A stretch of 64,000 nt of DNA from positions 4,197,152 through 4,261,151 of the forward strand of contig OZ024784.1 in assembly GCA_964017065.1 (NCBI GenBank). Direction: 5' to 3'. The notes beneath the pieces were generated by a model. That model did no database searches. It was not told where the DNA came from and saw only the letters and a program-made list of their open reading frames with translations. Below, one piece after another: positions 33,001-51,300 of this stretch. The translations under genes and the position numbers were made by a program. The stretch comes from Haliclona indistincta. Lineage: Eukaryota > Porifera > Demospongiae > Haplosclerida > Chalinidae. Position 1 is the stretch's first letter. Each line of letters begins with the position of its first letter.

Positions 33001-34240
33001 TGTACATAATCCCAGTAGCCCCACGAGACGTGAGAACCGATTGCCAAAATTCTCAGCATGGGTGTCTGGTAGCATGCCTCAACTTGATGCTAGCACACTC
33101 AAGAAGCATGTTGCTAAAATGGTGGATGTAAGTAACAGTAACTTTATGTCTGGTCCATTATAAACCTTTTGTTTTAGTCTGTTTTCAAAGCATATGACAC
33201 AGATCAATCAGGATACATCAGCATTGACGAGTTCCAGAGCATTTCGTCGAATTTTCCATTTATTGAGTCCTTCTCTGTACTAGATCGTGACAAGTTAGTC
33301 AACTTTTTTGATATCATGCTTGATTTTCATTCTTTTATAGGGATGGTGTGATAAGCCGTGAGGAGATGCTCGAGTATTTTTTGTGTGCAAACACATCTCT
33401 CAGAGAGAGTTTCAAGCACAACTTTGCTGAGACTACCTTTATTGCTTCAGTATACTGTGAACATTGCAGAGGAGTGGTGAGTGTGTCTGTCTGTGACACT
33501 GATGTGGTGTTTGAATGTCACTAATGTTATAGCTGAAGGGCATCGTCAAGCAAGGTGTGAGATGCAAGGATTGTGGAATAACTTGTCACAAGTATTGCAA
33601 AGATTATGTGGTAGCTGACTGTAGCAAACGAGGGAAATGTGAGCAAACAGCTATCATCCAGTAGATCATAACAATTTCACACCTTCACTCTTTACAGCTA
33701 AGCCCAAGCGCAAGGTGACAGTCAGCTCTACTAACGGAGAGTTTGATGGTGAAGGAGAAGTATCGCTGAAAGAACGACTACAAAGAGCAGAAGCTGTAAG
33801 CATAATGTAGCTAGGCATAATGATGTCATGTTGTATAGACTGATAGTCTGTGTGCTATAGACTGCATGTTTACACAGTATTTCTTGGAAATACAGTAGGA
33901 AGGCAATCCATGTATGGTAGTGGTATGGTCAGTGGTCTACCACATTTCTAGTTTCCTCAAAATACATGTAGCATATAGTAGTCTTATACAAAATACATGT
34001 AGCATATAGTAGTCTTATATTATTTAGCATTATCTACACTGTTGAAATGAAAACAATAATACTCTTTAGGCTAGAGATGCCTTGTCAGCAGAGAACACAG
34101 ATTTACATGCTCAGCTAGCTGATGCCAATGCAAAAATACAGCAGCTGAATGGCTATATAGCCATGATTCGTCAACACACCATTGGGTTCATACTGGAACA
34201 GATGAACACACTCACACCACAGTCTGATACAGCTGTGTGA
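30070..34240 (+). CDS. RAS guanyl-releasing protein (RasGRP family)
   Basis: Multi-exon gene from ATG 30070 ([19 protein letters not shown], donor after 30127) to TGA 34238-34240. RasGRPs load GTP on Ras/Rap downstream of calcium and diacylglycerol. Order seen: REM-type N-terminal region ([20 protein letters not shown]), CDC25 catalytic domain ([71 protein letters not shown]), two EF-hands ([26 protein letters not shown]), and a C1 zinc finger with the complete H/C spacing ([20 protein letters not shown]). A C-terminal coiled coil ([20 protein letters not shown]) ends the protein. The usual Pro before the second C1 cysteine pair region (SPTFC in typical C1) is SVYC here, so diacylglycerol binding is uncertain. 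Confidence 0.93.
32590..32652 (+). repeat. Short tandem duplication in RasGRP intron
   Basis: CTTACTAGAATATTATTCAT occurs twice back to back around 32609-32652 in an intron. Confidence 0.6.
33957..34020 (+). repeat. Tandem 31-bp duplication in RasGRP intron
   Basis: AAAATACATGTAGCATATAG followed by TAGTCTTATA is repeated twice in direct orientation in the intron before the coiled-coil exon. Confidence 0.6.
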
Positions 34241-34392
34241 TGATGACTATAGAGAACATGAGATTACTCACTCAATAACATTTCTGTCTCTCCCGTCTTT
34301 TGTCACAAGTGGTATGATTTCTTATTTCAAATTATTATAACCTAACTATTCCAGTATGTGAAGAAAATTGATTGTCCATTGTAAAAAGAATT

Positions 34393-40944
<6,552 letters not shown>

Positions 40945-41155
40945 AGCTCGTACTTTCACAGGTTAGTGAGGTCTACCGTCAAGGAGTTGAAGCAGCAAGA
41001 ACGACGCATGTAAAGTTGCACCACATGTGGTATTAACAAAATTCAAACGATCAATTAAACACTAATTCGGTATGTGGACGCAACCTGCATGCATGCACTC
41101 AAGCACTGAACAGCTTTAAAAAAATTAATATTATTTGTACATACACTGTACAGTT

Positions 41156-43187
41156 CTATACAACAACAGTATTAGTCTGCTCTAGTTGCTGCTGTGTGAT
41201 GAAAACTGAGTCATTAGTTGGCTGATGAGATGAAGGAGGAATTGGAGGAAGAGTCCTATAGAATGTAATGACATAATGTCCCAAAAATATGATGTTTCCA
41301 TGATTGCAATTTTTTTGCACTCACTCTGTTGGTTGTGAATCATCAGTATGAGTTTTTATAGGAGGAAGGGCTCGAGGTGACTTCAGGACATGTCTTGGTT
41401 GCTTTTTGGTGTTCATTTTTGCAAAAAGAAGTCTAAGAACTTGTTCTCTCTGTTCCCACGATAGATCAGATATGTCTACATTATTCCCACTAACACCATC
41501 CCTAAAACATAATTGTACAAGTGATAATATCCCCTCTATTACTTTTATAGGTTCACCATCTCTCTGCCATCTCCATGTCATGGAAGACACTGTTTGTACT
41601 TGTGGATGAACGATGGAAGGTTCGTACCGGAGGGAACTCTCTCTTACCCTCCACTGCTTCCAGCACTCTCCTTCTGTATGCCCTCTGAGCATCTCGCTGA
41701 TACTCCATTCTAGTAGAAGATTAATATTGAACAGCTATTGCACAAGTATCTACTGTGAATTTTTACCTGTTCATCTCAATCTCCTTTTTAACATGAGCAA
41801 GAGAGTCCAGGAAAAACTGTTCCAGCTCAGTCCTTTGATCTAGTAGCTGACGGGCTAACTTCTTTATGTGAGCTGTCTCTTTTAGCTGCAGTTCATTTTG
41901 TCGTTTCAGTAACTGCAACTCAGCTTGACTGGACTGGAGTTGCTTTTTATGCTGGTTAGCCATCACTTCTTTCTCCTTCTCAAATTCTCTGACCATCAAA
42001 GTCAAGCTCTGTTCCAATGCTGAAACTTTTTCTTGTAGTTGCCTGTATGATTTTTAAGTAGTGACTATGGAGTTTGTGAGGTGCAAAGACATACCTGATA
42101 AGTTTCTTATGCTGCTGTGCCTGAGATACCTTTTCTTGTGCTAGTTGCTGACTGAGTTCTTTTTCAGCAGCAAGCTGTCGATTGGCAATCTCTAGCCTCT
42201 CCTTTTCAGCTCTTAATGATTGTTCCTCTGTCATGTGTAGCGTCAATGCTTCTGCCATTTGAGCATTTTCACGGTACACAGATCTTGTTCGCTCATCAAG
42301 ATTAGCAATTGCTTGAGCATGAGCATGTGTGGCCAGTTCCTGTATGCGACGATTGGCTTCATTCTGCAGACGAACCTGAAAAAGAAAATGAGCATAACAA
42401 TTGTATACTAGTGTGTCATGATGCACCTTTTCCTCAAAGAAGCGTTGTTCCAGCAGTGACAGCTGTGACTGGTGTTGGTGCACAGTATTGTCTAGTGTTT
42501 GTTGTAGTGATGTGAGATGGTCCTGCATTTCAGCTCGTTTACGACGAAACTCTCGCATTGTTTTTAATTCCCCCTGCATTACACCCAACTAAGAAAAAAA
42601 CACAATGCAATTATGATGAGATAGTTACAACAATTTACCTCTTCATCTTTTTGCTTTACTTCTTCTTCCAGTTCAGAAATATTAGTGCAGAATTGCTGCT
42701 CTTTGGTTGACCACTGCTTCTGTGCTCCATGCTTGAGATCCCTCACAGATGCCCTGAGAGAGCTAACTTCTTCATCTTTACTGGCATCCTCCTTCTTTAG
42801 AAAAGCTATTACCTGAGGTGAGTAAATGATTTCTAATTTCACCATGCAACTGTACTCTCACTTCAATTGTGTCTTTCTCAGTCTTATTGATTGCAGTTTG
42901 AAGTGTGTCATTCTCTCCTACTAAACGTAATGCCTGGTCTCGATACTGCTGACGCGATTGATCTACTGTAGTGTACCTCGCTTCCCATAGCTTAGCTGTA
43001 GCTAATGCTTCTTTCAATATCGTTTCCTTGTCAGGCTTGTCACCAGACTTCTTCCTGCAGAAAATTGGAAGTTTGCTTTGCAGTCAAGATTACAAAATTA
43101 CCCTTTCTTTCCCTTCTTCCCCTTTCCTTTTCCTTTTCCTTTTCCTTTTCCCTTGCCTTTCTTTTTGCTCTTCACCTTTTTCGGCAT
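41156..43187 (-). CDS. BBOF1: Basal body-orienting factor 1
   Basis: Minus-strand multi-exon gene from ATG 43187 to TAG 41156. BBOF1 (CCDC176) is a coiled-coil protein of motile cilia and sperm flagella involved in aligning basal bodies. Seen: a Lys/Gly-rich N-terminus (MPKKVKSKKKGKGKGKGKGK), long coiled coil with INKTEKDTIEVIAFLKKEDA, GELKTMREFRRKRAEMQDHL, SLLEQRFFEEKVRLQNEANR, KKLARQLLDQRTELEQFFLD, and the diagnostic C-terminal block VDISDLSWEQREQVLRLLFA then KMN, plus VFITQQ near the end; all parallel human BBOF1. The last exon (about 41156-41250) is joined by donor GA|GTGAGT. In animals this gene implies motile multiciliated cells, consistent with sponge choanocytes or larvae. Confidence 0.92.
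43110..43160 (-). repeat. Hexanucleotide repeat encoding Lys-Gly tract
   Basis: TTTTCC units (plus strand) repeated about six to eight times inside BBOF1 exon 1 encode alternating Gly-Lys; coding microsatellite prone to length change. Confidence 0.7.
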
Positions 43188-43409
43188 GATGGCGAACCGT
43201 GCAGTGATCCGGTTGCTATGCCTGCGCCTATAGCTAAGCGTTTCTATGGAGTCACGTGATAACATTATTAGTTGATTGTGTAGGCGTGGTTTGTTTGTCA
43301 CGAGACGAAACTTTGGTCAAGCTAGCTCAGGTAGGTAGTTTCGTCCTAGAAAGCTTTTTCGTTGTTGATCGGTTTATAATCAGGTAAGAAACATACCAAC
43401 GCCTATCTA

Positions 43410-43513
<104 letters not shown>

Positions 43514-43535
43514 GTTTTCAAAGCCTCAAACAGAA

Positions 43536-44234
43536 ATGGGGGCAGGATCTTTCCTGGGCAAGTGCTTATTCTGCTGCTGCGGAATGAAGGGTGCCATATT
43601 TTTCACTGCAGTGTCAGTCTGGGGAACGATAATGCTGGTCAGTTCCTTGTATTTTAATATGGATCAGCATTTGGTACCACAGAATAATGTAATAACTCTA
43701 ACTCTTAGCTCGACCGGGGCATGTTGGTACTAACTGTATTTAAAATCACTTTTTTTGCATGTGTGTAGAAGGGGAAAGCATGAGGAGGTGGATCATTTAT
43801 ACTATTATAGCCATTTCATTCACCTGTTCATAGCATGTTGTCACACATTGCAGCATCAATAGCTTGCAATCACTAAAGAATTTGTGGTTCAGTACACTCG
43901 CTGTGTCTATCTTCTTCAGGGTCTTCTTGGTGTGTGCTTCACTCTTCAAGCTGTAGCCCTGTTTGAGGACATTGAAGGCTCTATTACTGTTCATGCTATC
44001 ACTGCTGGAAACCTGACTCAAATTCAAAAGGAGTCAGATCTTGCTTATTTAAATGCTGCAATGTAAGCACTCACTAACTAACTCACTCGCACACTCACTC
44101 ATTCTGTTTTCTATTTGCACAGATCATGTTTTGGTGCTGCTGCATTCTACTTGATTGTTCTAGTCTTATCATCGGTAATGATTGTAGTCAATGTGTTCAG
44201 ACCTCCACCTCCTAAAGCAAAGAAGACCTCTTGA
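43536..44234 (+). CDS. RNASEK: Ribonuclease kappa-like membrane protein
   Basis: Three exons: 43536-43637, 43920-44062, 44123-44234; 118 aa. RNASEK is a small two-membrane-span protein associated with the V-ATPase and needed for endocytosis; an RNase activity has been reported. Seen: [20 protein letters not shown] then ML, matching human [21 protein letters not shown], followed after the splice by [18 protein letters not shown] (human IMLGIFFNVHSAVLIEDV), and a second hydrophobic span with [20 protein letters not shown] (human YNCFIAAGLYLLL). The C-terminal tail is [11 protein letters not shown] non-coding 5' exon ending at about 43382 (CAG|GTAAGA) probably precedes it. Head-to-head with BBOF1. 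Confidence 0.8.
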
Positions 44235-44368
44235 GTAGTTCACGCTCAAAAATTGTTACTATAGCTTGCTAGTTATCGATAATTTTGTTTGTTGACTGTA
44301 ATTATGCAAAAGCATAAATTGGTTGTTGATAATTATAATAGTGCTCTTCTGTAATGTAAAAGGTTTAT

Positions 44369-44450
44369 CGACAAGGATGGGATTCGAACCCATGCGTGCA
44401 GAGCACAATGGATTAGCAGTCCATCGCCTTAACCACTCGGCCACCTTGTC
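44369..44450 (-). tRNA. tRNA-Ser (anticodon GCT)
   Basis: 82 nt on the minus strand: acceptor stem GACAAGG/CCTTGTC, D-arm TGGCCGAGTGG, anticodon loop in GGACTGCTAATCC giving GCT, long class II variable arm, and T-loop GGTTCGAATCC. No intron and no encoded CCA. A/B box promoter sequences are intact. Confidence 0.97.
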
Positions 44451-44526
44451 CTGATGTAATTATTATGGACACCGCTTTCAAAGTACTGACCTTCTGCATG
44501 CACTAATAATATTTAAAAAAAATAAA

Positions 44527-44608
44527 CGACGAGGATGGGATTCGAACCCACGCGTGCAGAGCACAATGGATTAGCAGTCCATCGCCTTAACCACTCGGCC
44601 ACCTCGTC
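44527..44608 (-). tRNA. tRNA-Ser (anticodon GCT), second copy
   Basis: 82 nt on the minus strand, nearly identical to the copy at 44369-44450 with compensating changes in the acceptor stem (GACGAGG/CCTCGTC). Same anticodon, long variable arm and T-arm. Tandem same-strand pair 76 bp apart. Confidence 0.97.
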
Positions 44609-44669
44609 AGCTGTGCTGCTAATTACGTATGAGTAGAATGTTGTGCAAAGTGGGCGTGGCTCGAGTAAT

Positions 44670-45368
44670 ATGGCGCTGCTGTCTATTGTACTGGTGCTTA
44701 CAGCAACTAGCTGTGCACTAGCAGAGCAGTGCATGCCCAGTGAGAAGAATCCATGTATAGCAAAGTGCAGCAATGGGACAGTTCTAGACATATCCAAGCT
44801 ATTCAGCTTTCCGTGAGAGCTTTCAGACCTACTTTGCATACATTGCATGGTGCTCCAACTCTTTTTATAGGTTGAACATCACTAACCAAGGGTATCAGTT
44901 TATGTGGTCACCTTGCAAAGGTTACTATTGCAAGGACTATTATGACTCAACTGACTGTGCTGTAAGCTGTATCATGGCATCTATGACTACTGTATTGAAT
45001 ACCCATATAACCATTCCCTTCAGGTATGTCGATACTCCTCCAGCAATTGTGGTAGGTATCGGCAACCTTTATGGTTGTTAAACAGCAAAGACCCATATGA
45101 ATTCACAATCGAGTATGTATTTGGATCCTTGTTCAGGTTACACAAATTCAGCAAAGCATTCAGTACAATAATTTTCATTCTGATAGTATGTCATCATTTA
45201 AATTTATGGAAGTGACCACACAAAAGAACACCACTGCACAATTTATATCTGAGAATCCTCAATATCAGTTTGTAAGCAACATTTTCAAAAAATATTATAT
45301 CTGGTTTTAATCTGCCACAGAATTTTGAAGTCCAGGGGAAGTGTGTAGGACAGCCATCCTGTAAGTAA
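44670..45368 (+). CDS. Small secreted cysteine-rich protein, MRH (mannose-6-phosphate-receptor-homology)-like
   Basis: Five-exon model: 44670-44812, 44871-44961, 45024-45112, 45187-45271, 45321-45368; 151 aa. Signal peptide MALLSIVLVLTATSCALA, then about 130 residues with ten or so cysteines: CSNGTVLDISKLFSFP, NQGYQFMWSPCKGYYC, DCAVCRYSSSNCG, DPYEFTID, FMEVTTQKNTTAQFISENPQ and YQFNFEVQGKCVGQPSCK. The pattern (C..G..LDLS.L, WSPC, AVC, then .FEV.GKC) resembles MRH or ATG27-type domains, which bind phosphomannosyl or related glycans in the secretory pathway; this is pattern recall only. No membrane segment follows, so it should be secreted or lumenal. The exon 3/4 junction is the least certain part, chosen because it keeps phase and has a good acceptor. 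Confidence 0.55.
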
Positions 45369-45512
45369 CAAGTTGGTTGCAGCTATTAACAATGCATTTG
45401 CCGCTCAGTAGCAATGATTATTTTTGCAATGCATAATAATTGTGTATAGCAATATTGTTAAAGTTCCATACATAAAAATATAAAGTGACATATGACATAC
45501 ACCAGAATCAAT

Positions 45513-48098
45513 CTATTTGCGGTGCACACACTCTAGTCCAGAGCAACAGTTTCTCCGGCTAGTCACCATTTGGAAATGCTCAGCCATTTCATCAACTGTC
45601 CTTCCTTTAGTCTCTGGAAGATACAGAAACTGGAAAAACCACAAGAGGCCACATAATGCAGCAAATATGATGGTAGCATATGGGCTGAGATAGTTCTGTG
45701 AAAATATTAGAAGTCTCAAGTGAGTGAGTAAAAGAGAAAGGATTAAAGCTGTACCAGCATGTAAGGAAATGCTTCGCCAACAGCAAAATTTGACAGCCAA
45801 TTTACAACAGTTGCAACAGACACAGCAAAAGGGCGTGTTCCCTGTTGAAAGAGTTCAGAAACCATCAGCCATGGAATGGCACCTGTACAAGAGAAGATAA
45901 AATTGGGACCAGGATAAGCACTGTAGTTGAACATACCTGGACCAATAGCGAATGACAAAGTGACACCAAAGCTGAATACAACCAGTAACACACCGGGAGC
46001 AGTAGTCACCTGCATGACATATCTATAGCTTCAATTCATTGTCATTGTACTAACCGATTCAGTTTGATTGCTATAGAACGCATCTTGGAAGCAAAACATG
46101 CTTGTTACCAGCACGAAGCATATGGTCATGCCTCCTAGACCATACAGCATAAGGCTGCGACGCCCAACATAATCTATTAGTATAATCTATTGGATAGACA
46201 TACTAATGTAATAATGCAACAATACAGTTTAGCTAACCGTCACAATAGTTCCAATTACAAGCATCACACCTACAACGGCAGTAGCAACATCACCTTGGTC
46301 AATTCCTGCATCATGGAATATACGAGTGCTGTAGAACAGAATCTAAAGAAGGCGAACAAAATTGAGTTAACTCTATTAGCAGGCATAGTATACGTACTGC
46401 TCCGATTCCAGTAATCTGTTGAGAAGCGTGAAGAATCACACTTATTAACAGAGGTCTTCTCAAAGCGGGATTCTTGAAGAAGTCTTTTATGACTTCAAGA
46501 AATGAGCTATAGGAGGACTTCACACTACATTCATCCTAAGAACAAGCAGAATGAATGAGATGAAAAGTGATCCTGAATTGCAGTACTTTGATTGCTTGTA
46601 GTTCATAATAGATCTCCTCACTCCCGCACAGATTGCTCAAAGCTAAATAGAGAAAACAAAGGATCGTAATAACAGAATATCAGATTATGCATAGGTGTCT
46701 ACAGCACCCAGAATAATTAAATTTAACCTTTCTTGGCTGCTGCTTCGTTGTTGCGTCTAATGTAGAGGTACTTGGGACTCTCGGGACAGAATGGCAAGAT
46801 AAGCACTTGAACAGCCATAAAAATTAATGGAACAGCCAGCAAGATACGCCAAGCATGGAATTCACTGTCTGACCGACCCAACACCTGAATAAAGAATAAT
46901 TAAAAATGCGGAAGATTATGTGATAGTACCAACCTCATGGATACTCAGAATTTGTGAGAAAAGGACAGCAATGGTTATAGCAAGTTGATGAGTAGTGCCT
47001 ATTGCTCCACGATATTTTATTGGAGAAATTTCAGACAAGTACATAGGAGCTAACACAGTATTAAATCCTGTATAGAGAAGCAGTTATAATGTTGTCAAGA
47101 AGTGTATTCAAACTAACCAGCATTCATTCCGACCACAAATCTACCAGCTACAAGCATGTAAGGATTAACGGAGAGAGATTCCAGCGCCACACCTCCTAAT
47201 ATTACAATGTTGTTGCTCAATAATGACCACTTTCTGATTGGAAATGAAGTTTAAACAATAAACACAGCAAACAATAAGATCACCTTCCTATAAGGTCAGC
47301 CAACACACCAGCTATAAGAGACCCTATCATTCCACCAATCAAGAAACTAGAGACAGTGAGTGCCCAGATTGTGTCAGTGTAAGAGATAGATTGGTTGTTA
47401 AAAGATTCCCTTATAGCCTGAAAAAAAAGTTCTTCACTTTATATAATCATGAGACGGCTAGTGCACAGGGGGCAGCGACTCCAATGTAACCTGTACTTGC
47501 TGCCGCGACCAGGATCAAATTCACGAGATATTATGATATACGGTTGAGTACGAAAATGCTGTAGTCGTGTGCGAGCGTGCATGGAAATATACTATTTTGA
47601 TGGTGCCAAATCAGTTCTTGATTGGCTGATCTGCACCAAAATGCGCTCTTGATTTCTTGACTCTTGCTGTTAGGCGATCTTAATCCATTGATTTCAATTC
47701 GATCCCGGTCGCAGCTGCAAGTACAGGGTACATTGGAGTCACTGCCCCCTGTAGTGCAGGCAGTTCAAAAATCGATGTAACCTTTTCTGGATTGTTGATC
47801 ACACCAATGTTATAGCCAAACTGAGTGCTGGAGCCAAATACTGTTGCTATAATGCAAAGCAGAAGAATTGGCGACATCTTAACCTTCAATCTACCCGGAT
47901 TCTTATCTTCTACTCGAATAATCTAGACAAGGAAAGGTGTGAACTATCCTACCGCTCAATACCACCTCAAATCTAACTGCTAACCTCTGTAATAGGTTCA
48001 TCACTGCTCGAATACTGTAATGTGGTCCTGCCAGGTGTCGTGGATGCCGGGGACGAGATTGATTCCTGTTGTATCAGCGAGGTCTTCTCCTCAGCCAT
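45513..48098 (-). CDS. Facilitative sugar transporter (SLC2A/GLUT family)
   Basis: Minus-strand gene from ATG 48098 to TAG 45513, with about a dozen short exons. Twelve-helix major facilitator family moving hexoses across the plasma membrane. Seen: cytosolic N-terminus with Ser/Thr stretch, [13 protein letters not shown] (GLUT TM1), LIGRKW loop motif, [20 protein letters not shown] (PMYL.EI.P...RG motif), [12 protein letters not shown] (PESPR-like), [17 protein letters not shown] (QQ.SGI motif), [26 protein letters not shown] and [15 protein letters not shown] (PETKG). This argues for class I/II-like GLUT; substrate cannot be fixed from sequence. One intron (between NNPEK and AIRESF) carries a foldback element. 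Head-to-head with the DRAK-like kinase (211 bp between ATGs). Confidence 0.92.
47461..47745. mobile_element. Foldback element in SLC2A intron
   Basis: About 60-bp arms: GGGGGCAGCGACTCCAATGT near 47468 on the plus strand and the reverse complement GGGGGCAGTGACTCCAATGT from about 47748 inward, both continuing into CCTGTACTTGC..GC.GCGACC. Approximately 285 bp; also longer than most introns of this gene. Confidence 0.6.
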
Positions 48099-48308
48099 GA
48101 TGAACCTCGTGATAGTGGGCGTGTCGTCAGCATAACTTATTAGGACACATCCGGATACTTTTACTAAACAGGTGGAATCGGGTGGAATTGCAGGGACCGC
48201 AGATCTCGTGTCATAAAAGTTCAAGGCATACTTTTCACTGCCTGCATTTTCCGAGCTACTTTTGGCTACGGCCGAGCACTGTTGGTGTAAATCAAGTAGA
48301 GGAGAACG

Positions 48309-51300
48309 ATGTCCTCGTTCGTATCGGGTTCGTCTTTGGACGAGGTTGAGAAAATGGTCCGCAAGGAGCCGATAGAAGAACTCTACGATGTAGGACCAGA
48401 ACTGGGAAGGTATGTTAGCGGTACTTCCACCTCTCTTCTGTTGCAGATGTCGTAGTCTAGAGCAATCTAATTGTGCTTATCGCATTGTCGGATTATCATG
48501 ACCTGTTTCCTTCTGTAGAGGAAAATTTGCTATTGTGAGGCGGTGCACTGAGAAGGCGACAGGACAGCAGTTTGCCGCCAAGTATCTCCGCAAGCGCCGT
48601 GGCGGGAAATCGTGCCGACCCGACATCATGATGGAAGTGGACATTGTGCGCCAGTGCATGCATCATAACCGTATCGTGAAATTGCACGAGGTGTTCGAGT
48701 CAACGAGAGAGATGATCATTGTCCTCGAACTGTAAGCTGCATGCTCCTCCAATCTCTTCTTTGCTCAGCAGGCATCTACATGTAACTCGTGTTATAATAC
48801 AGTAGTTCAGATGCAGCTACATGTTTTAGTGCAGTAGTTTAGCCTCCACCAGCAGGTGGAGCCAATAATCTGCGAACAAGTGTTTATAGGGACTTGGGTA
48901 GGGTGATGCTGGTGCTAAGTTGATTACTGGTGATGCTTTGAGTGTGGTTTGTGATGCATTCCTAACATGTCTGTGTGCCGCTGGAGGCTTTGTTCACAGG
49001 GTGGGCTCTATATCATGCACTGACACGCACACACTCACCCTGCACTATGGACTGTAATATGAGGTGTGACACACACACACACACACTAGCATACATGTAA
49101 TTGTAAAAATTATTGCACAGCTGCAAACACATACACAACCTTTGGTATGACATAAATAATAAATTTCACACATGCACACCTGTAAATACACTAGTTTGGC
49201 TTGAATTGCAGTGATGATAATTTATATTTCCAGTGCTTCAGGAGGCGAGTTGTTCAAGTTGATTGCTGTGGATCCCATCCCAGAGAACCAGGCCAGAGAG
49301 GTAGTATGGCAGCTACTGGAGGGTGTGTCTCACCTTCACACCTTCAATGTGGTTCATCTTGATCTAAAGGTATGTAGCCTTCTGTGAACAATATGATTCA
49401 ACATGTGTTTGTTCATGTGCATTTGAATGTTTCAATGCTTGATCTACTAATAATTATGCATGTTTCAGACTGTTTTATCTTTATGCTTGTTTAGTTTAGT
49501 TCTATTAGTGTGTTTAAGAGAGGTTTGTTAGGATTATTATTAAAGTGTATGTACACACTTGAAACTATCAGTGTGTGTGTTTAGGGACATGGTCATCAGA
49601 GTGAGCTTGTGTTTGTGTTGTTCTTGATGTGTGTTGTGTAATCACCAGCTGGGCTATGAATATCGTTACACCTGCTCAATCTATTATATTCATGTGCCTG
49701 GTTCTTTCAATGCGAGTTATAGTCAGGGAATCATGGAATGGAATGCTTGGGATGCTGAGAATGTCTAGATGTGTGTCTATAGTCACGTTTATTGCCTATT
49801 ATGTGGCAAAATCAACTGGTTGCTATGTAAACCGTTTATCATTGGATATTGTATGTATAGCAAGCGGAGTCATTAGTTCTTTGCATACTTGAGAAGTCAA
49901 AACAAATTTTTCGGCTTTTACATGCATAACTGGGAAGAAACGGCTATGTGTCTTTCGGAATAACAAGAGCGTTGTAGTCCAAACACTATTGATATTTTAT
50001 GAGTATTCTTGAAGCTAGATTAATGATGTAATAGTCAGATGTGCTTCTCCCTATTGGGTGTTGCTGTGTGACTTCAGAAGATGTGATAAGAGCTTCAGTG
50101 CCCAACATTGCTCTAATAGGGAAGCTTTCATCATCTGGTGGTTTATATCATGGTGGGTGTGTTTGCCAAAAGGTGACTTTGATGGTTGTCTACTCACTGG
50201 TACTGGTGAGGGACCATCCCTTGCTTGTTTGTGAAACTTGTCAAGGAACTAAGAGAAAGGTTCAGTAGTTTGAGTGCACTATATCCTCAGCATCAGATTT
50301 CAAACAGGAAGATGAGGTTATTCAATTGTTTTTTGGCTGTGTGTGTTACTTGCCAGAGGCTTCAGGCTTTGTGGGGCATTGCAATGTGATTAGTGAAGAG
50401 CAATTCTGTTCACAAATTATCTGTTGGGATAGCAACTTACCATCCTGGTCACATGAACTCACATGTATATACACATACATTCAATCCATTGTCACATTAA
50501 CAAAAACACTTGCATTTATGGATTAAACTCACATTTTTTCAAACATAATTGCTGTTCACACCTTCTTTATTTTTATACAACTTCCCATTTAACACTTGTT
50601 CTGAGCTAATCAGAACACATCTGAACTCAAGCTGCAAACCATCGGGTTTTGTACTGCAGTTTTGCATTCCATTACTGACTAGCTGGTTTCTATCGCCAAG
50701 TTATCAAATCACATTTGTTAGGCTGTAATGTCAACAATGTTACTCTCCTCACACTTTTGATAGACACTGCAGAGAGAGTCTGTGTCCTAGTTTGGTAATG
50801 CCTGTAATATATGAATGGTATCATGTGTTATAGAAGGTATTCTATAGTGAACTAGTTAGCAGCTAGACAATAACTACTGGTTCACAATGCTTGGGACTTA
50901 TCCCGTCATAAAAGTATCATAACTTACCTTGTCTTATTTATTTACTTTAGTGTGTGTTTTAGTAGAAACATGGTTTTTATTTCAAATTCGTGTGAATGAT
51001 AAAATAGTGTTGGTGGTAGACTCATGTCACCTGTTCACTGGTTTGCTTGCCTTGATCGTCTCATTTTTATCCTTTTTTTTAGCCTGAAAATATTTTGCTA
51101 CAACGAAAGGGTTCTCTGGACATCAAGATCGCAGACTTTGGTCTAGCAATTCAATTGACTCCTGGTCAACAAGTCAGAAACCTCGTGGGTACTGCAGAGT
51201 ACGTAGGTTAGTTCCTCTTCTTAGTTCTTCCTCTACATCTACATCCTTCCTCTTACATGTTTGTCATTGTGTTGCTATTAGCAGTGTGTGCATGTCACAC

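Noticed and set aside
44259..44848. Open frames starting MAEWLRRWTANPLCSA
   Set aside because: They are translations of the two tRNA-Ser genes.
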